Program-made: the position numbers and the translations under genes
Part shown: one piece after another, positions 21,990 to 35,374 of the stretch
Layout of the letters: every line of letters starts with the position of its first letter
How positions within the stretch are numbered: position 1 is the stretch's first letter
The notes under the pieces: generated by a model
Database searches by the model: none
What the model was told of the DNA's origin: nothing
What the model saw: the letters and a program-made list of their open reading frames with translations, nothing else
Assembly: GCF_002994745.2 (NCBI RefSeq)
Contig: NC_037094.1
Coordinates: forward strand, 41,099,456 to 41,163,455
From: Rosa chinensis
Taxonomy: Eukaryota > Streptophyta > Magnoliopsida > Rosales > Rosaceae
DNA length: 64,000 nt
Direction: 5' to 3'

Positions 21990-23622
21990 CCTTGTGTATT
22001 AGACGTTCAGGGGACACACATTATTCTCCACAATTTCGTTTCTCACCGGTTTGCTCTTGAGTTTCAGGTTTTTGCATCTACAAGTTCCTAGCCGTGCCAT
22101 CCTCCATCCTTGCCGTGATCTTCACCTTGTGCCACCACCTTGGAGCTGCTTTGGAACCTTGGGACGTGTCTAAGGGTTGTTCTTACCATCTTCATCATGT
22201 TTTCCTTACGGTTTTGTAACTTGTTTGATATAAATTCTGTTTTTGTTTTTCTTTGTGTAAAACCGAAACCATGAGATAACTTTCTGATTTTTGGATGCGA
22301 TTTGGATGTTCTTTTCTATGATTGATGTGTTTGTGTGTTCTTGATCTTGATTCATTGCCGAAATATGGATTGATAATCTGGTTTTGTTTTATAGATAACT
22401 TTTATGTGTTCTTGTTCTTTGGTTGCAAACTTAGGATGATTGCATGTAATTGGAGCTAGTAATTAGGTTAAACGCTTCGTGACCCTAATTCAATATAGTA
22501 GTAAAGGCTTTGGACAAAGGTCGAGATCAGATTATGCATGTAATGAAAAGATTCGCTTCGAGTACTTGAATTTGCATGTTTATTGACTAAACTTTCACTT
22601 GCTCTTAATGATTTGAATGCATGAGATTATGAGTCGCTTCGATTGTGTGATACTTGCATTTGGAATATGTTGGTTTGGCGCTTCGTCGATCAATTGTGTA
22701 AAGGGAAGTCATATAAGGGACTTTGGGCGCTTGTAACTTTGTTTCTTGGTTGATATCTTTCCATGGTAATTAACAAGATTAAGGGATGCATGAATATGTT
22801 GTTCTTGAATTGTTCTTGATGAATTGTTTTCCAAAAATCTTTCTTTTCCCACCTATGTAAATAAAACGTTTTTAATCTTTTACTTGTTTTCGTAAAATTC
22901 ATAGTTTAATCTTCAAAAACCCCCCCTATCTTTATGTTTTCTTGTTTGTGTAAATAAATAAAATTAACTTAGATTTTTAGGTAGCATGTTAACCTAGTTA
23001 AATAAAAATAAAATAAATAAAAATAAATGTTTTTAATTTCGTGAATAGTGAGTCCGTGAATAGTAAATATGTGTTTGTTTTAGTTTTAGTGTTTTTTTTG
23101 GAGTTTGTTATGAGTTTGTTAGGTCTCCTTAATTTAAGGGATAGGTTCCTAAATTTTAGGGAAAGTAGTTAGAGTTAGTTTTGACTTAGTATTTCTTGTT
23201 TGACTTGGTCAATAATTTGTTTTCTTATTAATTAAGTAAACTTAATCCTTGTTGTATATGGATTTCTAATGTGGTATGGATTTGTAAAATGTATTTAAAT
23301 AGGAGTAGGATTTCCATAACCTTTTCTAACTCAAACTCTCTCTTTCTTTCGAAATCTATGTCTATATATACTTGTGATTTTCGATTGTTTCTTCATTCTT
23401 TGTTCTCTAACTTTGTGTTAAATGTATGTCTCTCTAATTCTCTCTAATTTTCGTGTGAACTTGTAAATGTTCTTGTATTTTTCGTAACTTGTGTATTGTT
23501 TTATTAAGTTGTTTCTCACATGTTAGCACCCTCAATCCCCGGTTTTGAACGATCCCTGCTTATCCTATACTAACGCTCGACATTTTCAGGGTTTAAATTG
23601 GCGAATGCTTTTGCACGTATCA

Positions 23623-24604
23623 ATTTTTGGCGCCGTTGCCGGGGATTGAAAAGTCTTCATGTGATGAAAACGCCACTAAGGTATGATTTTGGTAAGGGAT
23701 TTTGAACTATTATGGAATAGGTGAAGTCTCGTTTGTTGATATTAGCCTTAACCCCTTATTAGCACCTGATTCAGGTCTTTTAAGGTTGAGGGCGGCTTTT
23801 ATTAACACTTGAAAAATGTCTTGCACTTAGGCCTTTTCTTATCTAAGTAAGTATAGCCTATGTGAAATGGTGACTAGGAAGGGGACAACGTCCATGATGG
23901 GTTTTGAATCCAGAAGTGCAATCAAACGAGCCTAAACCACTATGTGGGAGTAGCTTGTGCCAAAATGGTTTCTACCTCTCGTGTTCGTCCTCCCCCGCAC
24001 TGGCCATTTCAGTAAGGTTGCCCAAAGGATTTGAGAAGAAATATGTGTAGAGGCAAGGACTTGGGCCGCACGTCCAAAACAATGGTTCATTATGTCTTAT
24101 GGAAGTCATACACTTAGACAATTTTTGAAAGAATTGGTTTTGGTAAGAAGGATGTGAGTCATAACGGAATAGGTGAGAGTTCTTTTATTAATACTTGTCA
24201 AGCAACTCCTTTTATCTCTGCGGCGCACCTTAGTAACACAGGGTGTCTAGGTTGATTGGATACGAGAAGTGCTTACAAGAGGGCCAAAACCACTATGTGG
24301 GAGTAGCTCCGCCAAAATCGTTCCTCTACTACCTGGCTCTGTGCCAAAAGAGTTACCAAAAGATAAAGGGGGGGAGACTTGTATTAACATTAGAATCTCT
24401 GGGCCGCACGTCCAAACCTTGACTTGCAAAACTCTTATTGAAATTGATTAATTCGAAAATTGTAGAAGATTGTAACTAACCACTATCAATTTTCGTTGGC
24501 CTTGTGTATACTTGTTTATATGTGACGTTTTAGTGTGTGTACCTTGGTCCACGTCATGTTTATACCTTACTAACATTATTCTTTGTTCTACTACAGATCA
24601 ATGA
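23623..24604 (+). other. Leader of element C with primer binding site
   Basis: The primer binding site (19 nt, tRNA-Asp) is at 23628-23646. Two leader modules follow (about 23716-24085 and 24170-24425), with hairpins CCACTATGTGG at 23937-23947 and 24290-24300. Shorter than A's leader and without a long homopolymer. No credible coding region before gag. Confidence 0.85.
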
Positions 24605-27600
24605 ATGTCTGGATCGTCTGAACCACCCAAGTACACCAAAACGCCCCTCCACGTCATTCAAGCACGAATTGAAAAGCTTAAGAAAAACTCGGATCTCTTT
24701 GACGTCCAAGTTGCCACTCCACTTCAATTTCGTGAGCTTCACTTAGATAGTGAAGGGAATAGAGTAGAGGGAGGATCAGAAGCTTCTGACACTTCAGTTG
24801 TTCAATCACCACACCAAACGCCACCTCCATCACCTCGTGCACTTTTAGTCGTTCCACCACCACCACCACCAATGGCTCTCACCATAAGGCAACTTTCTAC
24901 ATCCGTCATCCCACCTGGTGGCGTCCCAACTTGCATAACCTACCCTACTGCAGCTGAGGGATTAACAGCTGATTTTGAGTTGAAGTCTGGGTTGCTTCAT
25001 CGTCTTCCTACGTTCCATGGACTCTCTATGGAAGATCCCAATAACCACTTGATGGAGTTTCAGTTCATCTGCACTAGCATGAAGCCTCAAGGAGCTGATG
25101 AGCATATTTTGAAGTTAAAAGCCTTCCCATTTTCGTTGGCTGACAAGGCAAAGCAATGGCTTTATGAGTTGCCAAGTGGACGGATTACATCTTGGGCTGA
25201 TATGATGAAGGCGTTTCTTGAGAAGTATTTTCCTACATCTCGCATCATCATGTTAAGGAAAAAGATAAGTGGAATTCAACAAGGGCAAGATGAGTCCTAT
25301 GCAGATTACTATGAAAGGTTCAAGTCTCTCACCACTCAATGCCCTCAACATGGCATGAAGGATGAGACCTTGCTCACTTGTTTTTATGATGGGCTCACCA
25401 ACTTGGAAAGAGACATGCTAGATGCAGCTTCTGGTGGATCGTTTGTTGATAAGGAACCTGCGGCTGGAATGGTTCTAATTGAGAATAGGGCCTTGAATCA
25501 ACAACAATATGGAAGCTCTAGGCCCAAATCCACCACCACACGTGAAAGGGTCCATGAGGTAAGTACTTTAGCTCAATTGGAGGATAAAATTAACAAACTT
25601 ACTTCTCTTGTGTCCCAGGGATCACATGGTCAAGTCATGGTGTGTGGAGTTTGTTCTATGCAAGGGCATGTGTCTGATCAATGCCCTCAACTCATGGAAA
25701 GTGGAGGACAGGAAGGTGTTAACGCCATAGGTTTCCAACAAGGGTACCAACGTCCTAGGAATGATCCTTACTCGAATACTTACAACCCTGGATGGAGGGA
25801 TCACCCTAATTTTCGTTGGAAGGACAATGAGAACGTTCAAAGTGCACCTCAAGGCTTCCAACCACGTCCTCAAGGCTTTTATCAAAAGCCTCAACCTCCT
25901 AACCCTACTCCTTTCAATTCAAATTTTAATTCAAATGCTTCTTCTTCTTCTTCGAATGATGAATTAATCCGAACTCTAACTAAGTCTACTCAAGCTTTAA
26001 TTGCAGGTCAAACTCATCATGGGAATCAAATCAATGCTATATCTACGGATGTGAATGAGATGAAGAAGCAAATGAGTCAAGTTGTGGAGTTTATGGGTAA
26101 GTTTCATGAGCAAGGTAAGCTACCAAGTGGTACCATCCCAAATCCTCACTTTGAGCAAGCCAAAGTCGTCACTACAAGGAGTGGTAAGACCCTTGTAGAT
26201 CCTCCAACGCCTCCCAAAAAGATCTCAACGTCCATTTTAGAGGAGGAGGATGACCCTGCAACGTCTAAGGCTCATGTGACACCTCCTACTGCAGAACCGA
26301 AACCTAAAGGACAAGTTTCTAACTCTTTCAATTCGGTTATTACTAATCCATCTTCTTCTCCTTTGCCTTTCCCAAGCAGATATGCAAAGTCCAAGAAGGA
26401 TGAAGCCGAAAAGGCCATCTTGGAAACTTTTAAGAAAGTGCAAATCAACATTCCTCTCCTTGAGGCCATTAAGCAAATTCCTAAGTATGCCAAATTTTTG
26501 AAGGAACTTTGCACCACAAGGAGACAGAACCGTGAGAAAGAAGTGGTGAAGGTAAGTGAGAATGTCTCAGCTGTGCTTCAACGCAAAATGCCTGAAAAGT
26601 GTAAGGATCCAGGGAGTTTTTCTATCCCTTGTGTTATTGGAACCACTAGATTCGAAAATGCCATGCTAGACTTAGGTGCTTCTATAAATGTTATGCCATA
26701 TTCTATTTATGCATCTCTAGGTCTAGGTGAACTTAAACATGATAATGTTATTATTCAATTGGCAGATCGATCTAATGCATACCCTAAGGGGTTAGTTGAG
26801 GATGTACTTGTGCAGGTGGGTGAGCTAATCTTCCCAGCTGATTTTTACGTCCTAGAAATGGAGGAACCCTCTCCCAAGTCAACGCCACTTTTGCTAGGTC
26901 GTCCATTCATGAGGACGGCTAGGACCAAAATTGATGTGTATTCTGGCACCTTGTCAATGGAATTTGATGGAGAAGTTGTTGGCTTCAACATTTTCGAAGC
27001 CATGAGGTATCCATTAAGCGACTTTCAATCATGTTTTTCTATTGATATACTTGATGATCTTGCGCAGAAATTCATGGAAATAATGGAGGAGGATACCATG
27101 GTCTCAACCATTGCAAGTGGTGTTGGTTTCATGGAAGATGGTGCCACCATACCTAAGGAAGACCTCACGGATTCTTATGAATCCATCCACCTAGAAAACG
27201 TTGCTTCTCTTGAGGCAACGTCCTTTGTAGGTAAGTCAAATCCTTTTTTTTCACTTCCCATCTCTACTAATAAACCTCTACCTTCAGTGATTCAGGCACC
27301 TACCCTAGAACTTAAGCCATTGCCAGATCATTTGAAGTATGTTTACTTGGGAGATAAAGAGACGTTACCTGTGATCATATCCTCATCATTGACGTCTACT
27401 CAAGAGGATAGACTTGTGGAGATGCTTAAGAAACACAAGACTGCGATTGGTTGGACCTTAGCGGATATCAGGGGAATTAGCCCTACTACTTGTGTGCATC
27501 GGATTTTGCTTGAGGAGGGAGCCAAGCCAACAAGGGAGGCTCAAAGACGTTTGAATCCACCCATGATGGAGGTTGTGAAGAAGGAGGTTATCAAACTCCT

Positions 27601-30207
27601 TGATTGTGGCGTCATATACCCTATCTCGGACTCTAAGTGGGTTTCACCAGTTCAGGTTGTGCCAAAAAAGTCTGGGATAACTGTTGTGAAGAATGCAGAG
27701 AATGAGTTAGTGCCTCAGAGAACGGTGACTGGACATCGAGTTTGCATAGACTATAGGAAGCTCAACGCCACTACTAGGAAGGATCACTTCCCTTTGCCAT
27801 TCATTGATCAGATGCTTGAGAGGTTAGCAGGTCACGAGTTCTATTGCTTCTTGGATGGATATTCTGGTTACAATCAAATCGCCATTGCTCATGAGGATCA
27901 AGAGAAAACGACCTTCACTTGTCCTTTTGGAACGTTTGCCTACAGAAGAATGCCATTCGGACTATGTAACGCCCCAGGTACGTTTCAAAGGTGCATGGTA
28001 AGTATCTTCTCTGATTTTATTGAGAAAATTATTGAGGTTTTTATGGATGACTTTTCTGTCTTTGGTAAAGATTTCGAAAATTGCTTAAGTAATTTAGAAT
28101 TGATACTTGAACGTTGTGAACAAACTAACCTTGTTTTAAATTGGGAAAAATGTCACTTTATGGTTAAACAAGGAATAGTTTTAGGGCATATTATCTCTAA
28201 ACGTGGAATTGAAGTAGACAAAGCTAAAGTAGATCTTGTTAGATACTTACCATACCCCACAAGTGTGAGGGAGGTCCGTTCTTTTCTTGGACATGCAGGT
28301 TTCTACAGGCGCTTTATCAAGGACTTTTCCAAGATTTCTAGGCCCCTATGTCGTCTACTTCAAAAGGAAGTGGCGTTTGAGTTCAAGGAGGATTGCAAGG
28401 ATGCATTCAATGCTTTAAAGGAGCTTCTGACGTCTGCTCCTATCATGCTTCCTCCAGATTGGTCTCTTCCCTTTGAGATCATGTGTGATGCCTCAGATTA
28501 TGCCATTGGGGCCGTGCTAGGCCAAAGGAAGGACAAGAAGCCTTATGCCATCTACTATGCGTCAAGAACCCTCAATGATGCTCAACTCAATTATTCTACA
28601 ACTGAAAAAGAACTCTTAGCTGTTGTTTTTGCCTTAGAAAAATTTCGATCTTATTTATTGGGTACTAAAGTTATTATTTATTCTGATCATGCAGCTTTAA
28701 GGTACCTAATGTCAAAGAAGGAGGCAAAACCTAGGCTAATTCGTTGGATACTCTTGCTTCAAGAGTTTGATGTTGAGATCAAGGATAAGAAGGGCTCTGA
28801 CAACGTTGTGGCAGACCACTTGAGTAGGCTAGTGAGTGAGGAGGACGCCATACCCTTAGTGGAGATGTTTCCGGATGAACAACTCTTCGGAATCCAGGTA
28901 AGTGAGCCTTGGTATGCAGATATTGTTAATTATTTGGTGTCTAAAACGTTTCCTAGTCATATGCAAAGTGCTCAACGTGATAGACTTAAGTTTTAGCTAG
29001 ACAATATGTTTGGGATGATCCTTACTTGTGGAAATATTGTCCTGATAAATTGATAAGGAGATGTGTGCCTAATAATGAACAGAAAGCTATACTTGAGTTT
29101 AGTCATGCTAAGCAATGTGGTGGTCACTTTGGCTCTGATAGAACTGCTAGGAAGGTGTTGGAATGTGGTTTTTATTGGCCTACTTTGTTTAAAGATGCAT
29201 ATAATTTTTGTATGACATGTGATAGATGCCAAAGAACCGGTAATTTAGGCCCTAAAGATCAAATGCCTTTAAAACCTGTGATAATTGTCGAAATCTTTGA
29301 TGTTTGGGGTATTGATTTTATGGGACCTTTTCCTTCATCTAATGGTTTTCTCTATATCCTCTTAGCTGTTGATTATGTTTCTAAATGGGTGGAAGCGAAA
29401 GCCACCAGAACTAATGATTCTAAGGTTGTTGCAGAGTTTATAAAGTCTAACATTTTTAGTAGGTTTGGCATGCCTAGAGCAATCATTAGTGACGGAGGTT
29501 CTCACTTTTGCAACAAGACCATTGAGGCTTTGCTCAGGAAGTACAACGTCACTCATAAGGTTTCCACGCCTTATCATCCTCAAACGAGTGGACAAGCAGA
29601 AGTTTCAAATAGGGAAATAAAGCGGATACTTGAGAAAACCGTGGGACCTTCAAGGAAGGATTGGAGCCAACGCTTGGAGGATGCATTGTGGGCGTATAGG
29701 ACTGCCTTTAAGACGCCAATAGGGATGTCTCCATTTCGGTTGGTGTATGGAAAAGCGTGCCACTTACCTGTGGAATTGGAGCATAGAGCATGGTGGGCAA
29801 TTAGAACGTTCAACATGGACTTGGATGAAGCTGGACTTCATAGGAAGTTGCAACTCAATGAGCTTGAGGAAATTCGAAATGATGCCTATGATAGTGCTCG
29901 GATTTACAAGGAAAAGACAAAGGCTTTTCATGATAAAATGATTCGTGGAAAGGCTTTTGTAATTGGTCAAAAAGTTCTTTTATTTCATTCTCGATTAAAG
30001 CTTTTCCCTGGTAAATTACGTTCTAGATGGGTTGGTCCTTTTATAGTTACTAACGTTTTTTCTCATGGTGCTATACAGATAAGGAGCCCTGCAACTGGAA
30101 GTGAGTTCAAGGTAAATGGCCATCGTCTTAAGCCTTATTATGAGGCATTTGTGGAGCACAATGTGGAGGATGTACCCCTCCAGGAGGCGCCACCAACTGA
30201 GGACTAA
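24605..30207 (+). pseudogene. gag-pol: Gag-Pol of element C, one frameshift
   Basis: The first frame (24605-28996, 1463 codons) has Gag with a CCHC knuckle at C347-C360, protease DLGAS at D689, reverse transcriptase FMDD with D1148/D1149, and RNase H. Net loss of one base near 28991 shifts the frame into TAG at 28994-28996. The rest, from about 28997 in the +2 frame (first ATG 29026, stop 30207), holds the integrase HHCC finger, GIDFMG, SDGGSHF and GQAEVSNR, i.e. all DDE residues. The lesion lies between RNase H and integrase and separates integrase from the rest. The protein is clearly related to A's, but the N-terminal 100 residues differ strongly. Near-identical LTRs mean the mutation is recent or a sequencing/assembly slip. 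Confidence 0.95.
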
Positions 30208-32729
30208 ATGAAGGTGCAAGTCTAGGCTGAAAGACTTTAAACATTAAGCGCTGCATGGGAGGCAACCCATTTCATCCGTAGCTGTGGAGGAGCCATCAAC
30301 GCAGATTTGCATTCTTGAACTCTTCCCTTCTCTTTTATTTTCGAGAACTTTGTCTTTGTTTTAGGTTTCTTTGCGTTAACTCTTATGCCATGCTTGTTTG
30401 ATGTTTTGTATGCTTTATACTTGTTTATACATTGAGGACAATGCATGATTTAAGTGTGGGGGAAGGGTATAACGTTTCACTTTGTTTTAGGAGCTAGTTG
30501 TGTGGTTATAAAAAGAAAACAAAATAAAAAATCGGAAATATGAGAAAATAAAAAAAAATTTTGCGTTAACTTTTGTTTTAGGTTTTGTGCTCCATGTTTC
30601 GATTTTTATACTTGTGTTATTGTTTTGTTGTTTATTGTTAGAGTCAAAATGATTTTTGGGTAAATATCTTCTTCATCGTAGGCGCATCCAATGGGATGTG
30701 ATATCTAAGGTTCAGTTTGGATATGAGAAGTGCTGACAAAGGGTCTCGTCCCCTGTCAATCAAGTGAGCTGAGCTCCGCCAAAATCATTCCTCTCTTCAC
30801 CTGGTCATGTTCCAAAGGAGTTACCAAAAGGAGAAGGGAAATAACCCTAAGTCCAAAACGTTTTAGTCTTGTTTGTGCGTCATTTACATGGTTGTTTTGT
30901 CTTGTTGTGTGATCGAGTCTTAGGATGCCCTTTTAACTGTCTAGGATGAGCTTATATCTCTGAAATTAAGGCTAAAAGAGGATCACAAGATTGAGATAAT
31001 GTTTGATGATATTCTTTGGTTAATTATGATTTATGAAAAGCATATGAATGTGTAGTAGATATGGTGCATGCGTAACTTTGGTACAGAATATGAACATGTG
31101 GATGATAAGTTATGATTCATAATAACCCTTGTGAGAATTTGAGCCATGTGCCCTTTCTTTGTTGAGTGATTAATGAAAAAAAATGAAATATACTCTTGTT
31201 TTCTTGGCGATTATTTTGTTGATCTCATTATTCTTTCATCTTGATTGATTACTTGCCATAGATTAAGTTTGATGGACTAGAGAATGCTAGAATTCACTGT
31301 TATGCTTGTTGAAACATTTATGATCAATATATGGCCCTGATTCTGGAAAGGATAAAGGTACTTACTTAGGATTTTCACCACCATAGCCAAATATAGCCTG
31401 TGTCCCTATTTGTGCCCGTCGTGGGACCCCCCTAGTTTAACCATTTTGAGCCTACATTGAGCTTTTTCTTTCATCACCCTCAAAATTCCTTAACCCTTAA
31501 CCCTAGTATAGTTATATCCTTACCCCTTTGTTCTAAAGACTTAGTGGAGCATATTTTTGAGACTTTGCTTGGAGTTTTGGCGTCAAGGAAGATTTTTGAA
31601 GACATGAAGAAGTTCGAGTGTGGGGGTAGACTTGTCCATATGAATTTTGTTTGTAATTGCCGAAAAAGAAAAAAAGAAAAGAAAAAGAAATCGTAAAAAA
31701 AAAATAATAAAGGAATATTTCGGCAATTAAAGAAAAAAATGTGTGCTATTGTTTATGTTTATGGATTTTAGTCCCCTATACTTGGTGAATTTGGAGTTTG
31801 TTTGGAATTGAAGGTCCATTGTTGAAAATTTTGGTCTTTGTCCAATTCACTTGTTCGAAAGAAGGTTAGAATGAAGTACGGGCCCAACATGATGGCACTT
31901 GGCCCTTTTATAAAGCTCTGGAGGACATGACGTTTGCTATGCTTGGTGGATTCGAAATTTGGTCTCTCTACATCTACAAGTGCTCTACTAGGTTTTTAGG
32001 ATACTTTGTGATCTTCCTATCCCTTCGTTTCTTTAAACCTTAAGCCTTGGCCCCATTACAACCTTAAATTGTAAAACCTCTTTGATCCTTAAGATGGGAC
32101 AGCCTTTGATCTGTGGAGATGAGTTATGACTGTTGAACTTATGGCTTGGGTTCATCTGTGCAAGTAGTTGATATCTTTCATGAGATCTTTAAAAGAAAAA
32201 AATATATAATGTGCTTTCGTTTCTTATACATATGTGATACACTTGTTTATCTTTCACATATATTTGAGTGATAAGCTTTTAAGCATGAGCCTTGAATCTG
32301 AGAGAAGAAAGAGTGATATATCCATGTGAGGTTTGAATCATGACTTGTTTGAAATATGTTGAGCTACACCCACCACCATTGTTTACCCCCAAGTCTTACA
32401 TGCTTATATGTGGATTATATTTTGTAATTAGCTCTTGAATATCTTGAAGATGTGATGCTTGGTTAAGTGCTAATCTTGGTGACTTGAAAGTATGAGATTT
32501 CTGAGACAATATGTTAAAGGGCAATAGAGGTTTTTGTTGTGTCAACGTTGGAGCCTTTGCTTGTGACGTTTTCCTTGGTTTTTCTTTAAGTGTTTTTACG
32601 TTTTTGAGTCTTGAGTCTTTGATTTTCGTTTACCATACTTAGTATTTTCGTTGGTTTTGTTTCTTAGTCTTTTTGGTTTGTTATGTTGATTTTGCTAAGG
32701 GACTAGCAAAAGCTAAGTGTGGGGGAATT
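30208..32729 (+). other. 3' noncoding region of element C
   Basis: 2.5 kb without a credible gene. It has a post-pol hairpin (30255-30270), PPT-like tracts (30452-30467, 31616-31626), the conserved 16-mer (31412-31427), and the true polypurine tract (32715-32729). A stretch at about 30666-30870 resembles the second leader module (24180-24425), so leader sequence was copied into the 3' region. No env-like frame. Confidence 0.75.
30255..30270 (+). other. Post-pol hairpin of element C
   Basis: ATGGGAGGCAACCCAT: same loop as in A, outer stem pair exchanged, same distance after the pol stop. Confidence 0.6.
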
Positions 32730-35374
32730 TGATAGGAGCATAAAATGCGACGTTTATAATGATTAAACCCTATATTTTGCTAAGTTATTTCCTTTATCTT
32801 GATCAAATTAACTTAGTTAGTGTTTTACAGGTGAAAATGGAGTCTCAAAGTCCAAAAATGGCTAAGGAAAGCACAAGTGGCGCAGAAATGAGAAGAAATG
32901 AAGAAATGGAAGTTCTCCCAGTTTGACTAGGAAAAGGAATCCTAGTTGGAGTAGGAATCAGAAGCTGACTTGGATTCAAACTCTTAAGTCGCGGAAATTA
33001 GAAGTTCTACTTGGACAGGGAAACCCAATTCTACTCAAATATGGAATCCTAGTGTGACAAGGAGTCCCTGTTGGATAAGGATTACTCAAGAAGGTTCCGG
33101 AAGAGTGTAGAAGAATCGCAGAAAAGAAGTTTGTATTCAACTAGGAAACCTACTTGCATATGGAGTTCTACTCATACTAGGAGAGCTTGGGAACGTTCAT
33201 GAAGCATCTAGAAGACTCAAGAAGATCATATGCCGTGCACATGGAAGAGGAAGCAACAAGAGATTCGAATTACAAAGCAATATGGAATTTGGACTTCTTG
33301 TTGAGTAAGGATTGGAATTTCGTGGGATTCTTGAGGGTTCTTGAAGGTTCTTGACGTTTCTACTTCAGAAAGGCATGTGAAAGGCATGTGATGCAAAGGA
33401 AAACCGAATTGGACTCATCTTGTGCCTCAAAAGTCAAATCCATTACAGACTCGGAAATCTGCCTGTGCAGATCAGTCAACTTCAACGGAGTGTCAAAAAT
33501 CGCTCAGAGCTCAGAAAATTATGATCTTTATATGGTTGGAAAGCTACGGATGTCTAGTTTCCAGAGCTTTTTACAGCTCATCAATAGCTATTTTCTAGAG
33601 AAAGTTATGGCCGTTTTAGTGGACTGAGGTCAATCCTGCCGGAAATCTGTTTCGTGCCAAAGAAGTCCTAAATCAACACGAACTGAGAGAAACCAAGTAG
33701 AAACGAATTGGGAGTGCCTTGGGACGTTCTACTATATATACCTTGTGTATTAGACGTTCAGGGGACACACATTATTCTCCACAATTTCGTTTCTCACCGG
33801 TTTGCTCTTGAGTTTCAGGTTTTTGCATCTACAAGTTCCTAGCCGTGCCATCCTCCATCCTTGCCGTGATCTTCACCTTGTGCCACCACCTTGGAGCTGC
33901 TTTGGAACCTTGGGACGTGTCTAAGGGTTGTTCTTACCATCTTCATCATGTTTTCCTTACGGTTTTGTAACTTGTTTGATATAAATTCTGTTTTTGTTTT
34001 TCTTTGTGTAAAACCGAAACCATGAGATAACTTTCTGATTTTTGGATGCGATTTGGATGTTCTTTTCTATGATTGATGTGTTTGTGTGTTCTTGATCTTG
34101 ATTCATTGCCGAAATATGGATTGATAATCTGGTTTTGTTTTATAGATAACTTTTATGTGTTCTTGTTCTTTGGTTGCAAACTTAGGATGATTGCATGTAA
34201 TTGGAGCTAGTAATTAGGTTAAACGCTTCGTGACCCTAATTCAATATAGTAGTAAAGGCTTTGGACAAAGGTCGAGATCAGATTATGCATGTAATGAAAA
34301 GATTCGCTTCGAGTACTTGAATTTGCATGTTTATTGACTAAACTTTCACTTGCTCTTAATGATTTGAATGCATGAGATTATGAGTCGCTTCGATTGTGTG
34401 ATACTTGCATTTGGAATATGTTGGTTTGGCGCTTCGTCGATCAATTGTGTAAAGGGAAGTCATATAAGGGACTTTGGGCGCTTGTAACTTTGTTTCTTGG
34501 TTGATATCTTTCCATGGTAATTAACAAGATTAAGGGATGCATGAATATGTTGTTCTTGAATTGTTCTTGATGAATTGTTTTCCAAAAATCTTTCTTTTCC
34601 CACCTATGTAAATAAAACGTTTTTAATCTTTTACTTGTTTTCGTAAAATTCATAGTTTAATCTTCAAAAACCCCCCCTATCTTTATGTTTTCTTGTTTGT
34701 GTAAATAAATAAAATTAACTTAGATTTTTAGGTAGCATGTTAACCTAGTTAAATAAAAATAAAATAAATAAAAATAAATGTTTTTAATTTCGTGAATAGT
34801 GAGTCCGTGAATAGTAAATATGTGTTTGTTTTAGTTTTAGTGTTTTTTTTTGGAGTTTGTTATGAGTTTGTTAGGTCTCCTTAATTTAAGGGATAGGTTC
34901 CTAAATTTTAGGGAAAGTAGTTAGAGTTAGTTTTGACTTAGTATTTCTTGTTTGACTTGGTCAATAATTTGTTTTCTTATTAATTAAGTAAACTTAATCC
35001 TTGTTGTATATGGATTTCTAATGTGGTATGGATTTGTAAAATGTATTTAAATAGGAGTAGGATTTCCATAACCTTTTCTAACTCAAACTCTCTCTTTCTT
35101 TCGAAATCTATGTCTATATATACTTGTGATTTTCGATTGTTTCTTCATTCTTTGTTCTCTAACTTTGTGTTAAATGTATGTCTCTCTAATTCTCTCTAAT
35201 TTTCGTGTGAACTTGTAAATGTTCTTGTATTTTTCGTAACTTGTGTATTGTTTTATTAAGTTGTTTCTCACATGTTAGCACCCTCAATCCCCGGTTTTGA
35301 ACGATCCCTGCTTATCCTATACTAACGCTCGACATTTTCAGGGTTTAAATTGGCGAATGCTTTTGCACGTATCA
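32730..35374 (+). mobile_element. 3' LTR of element C
   Basis: 2645 bp directly after AAGTGTGGGGGAATT, near-identical to the 5' LTR, ending ACGTATCA before the ATTGT duplication. Confidence 0.96.

Larger units (their letters stand above)
20979..23622 (+). mobile_element. 5' LTR of element C
   Basis: Starts TGATAGGAGC and ends ACGTATCA, with TGATA/TATCA terminal inverted repeats. It holds heat-shock-element matches (21339-21609), a TATA box at 21982-21989, a second AT-rich TATA-like site (near 23293-23302) and CAATCCCCGG at 23533-23542. A 79-codon frame at 21637-21876 recurs in the 3' LTR but is not kept in the solo LTR E. Confidence 0.95.
20979..35374 (+). mobile_element. Element C: complete Athila-like retrotransposon
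   Basis: The 14,396-bp element has LTRs of 2644 and 2645 bp, flanked by ATTGT duplications (20974-20978, 35375-35379). The only LTR difference noticed is one T in a homopolymer (near 23098 versus 34850). It has primer site, leader, gag-pol broken once, 2.5 kb 3' noncoding region and polypurine tract. It sits in B, which sits in A, so it is the youngest of the three. Its LTRs differ from A's except for the ends and the 3' terminal module. Confidence 0.96.
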
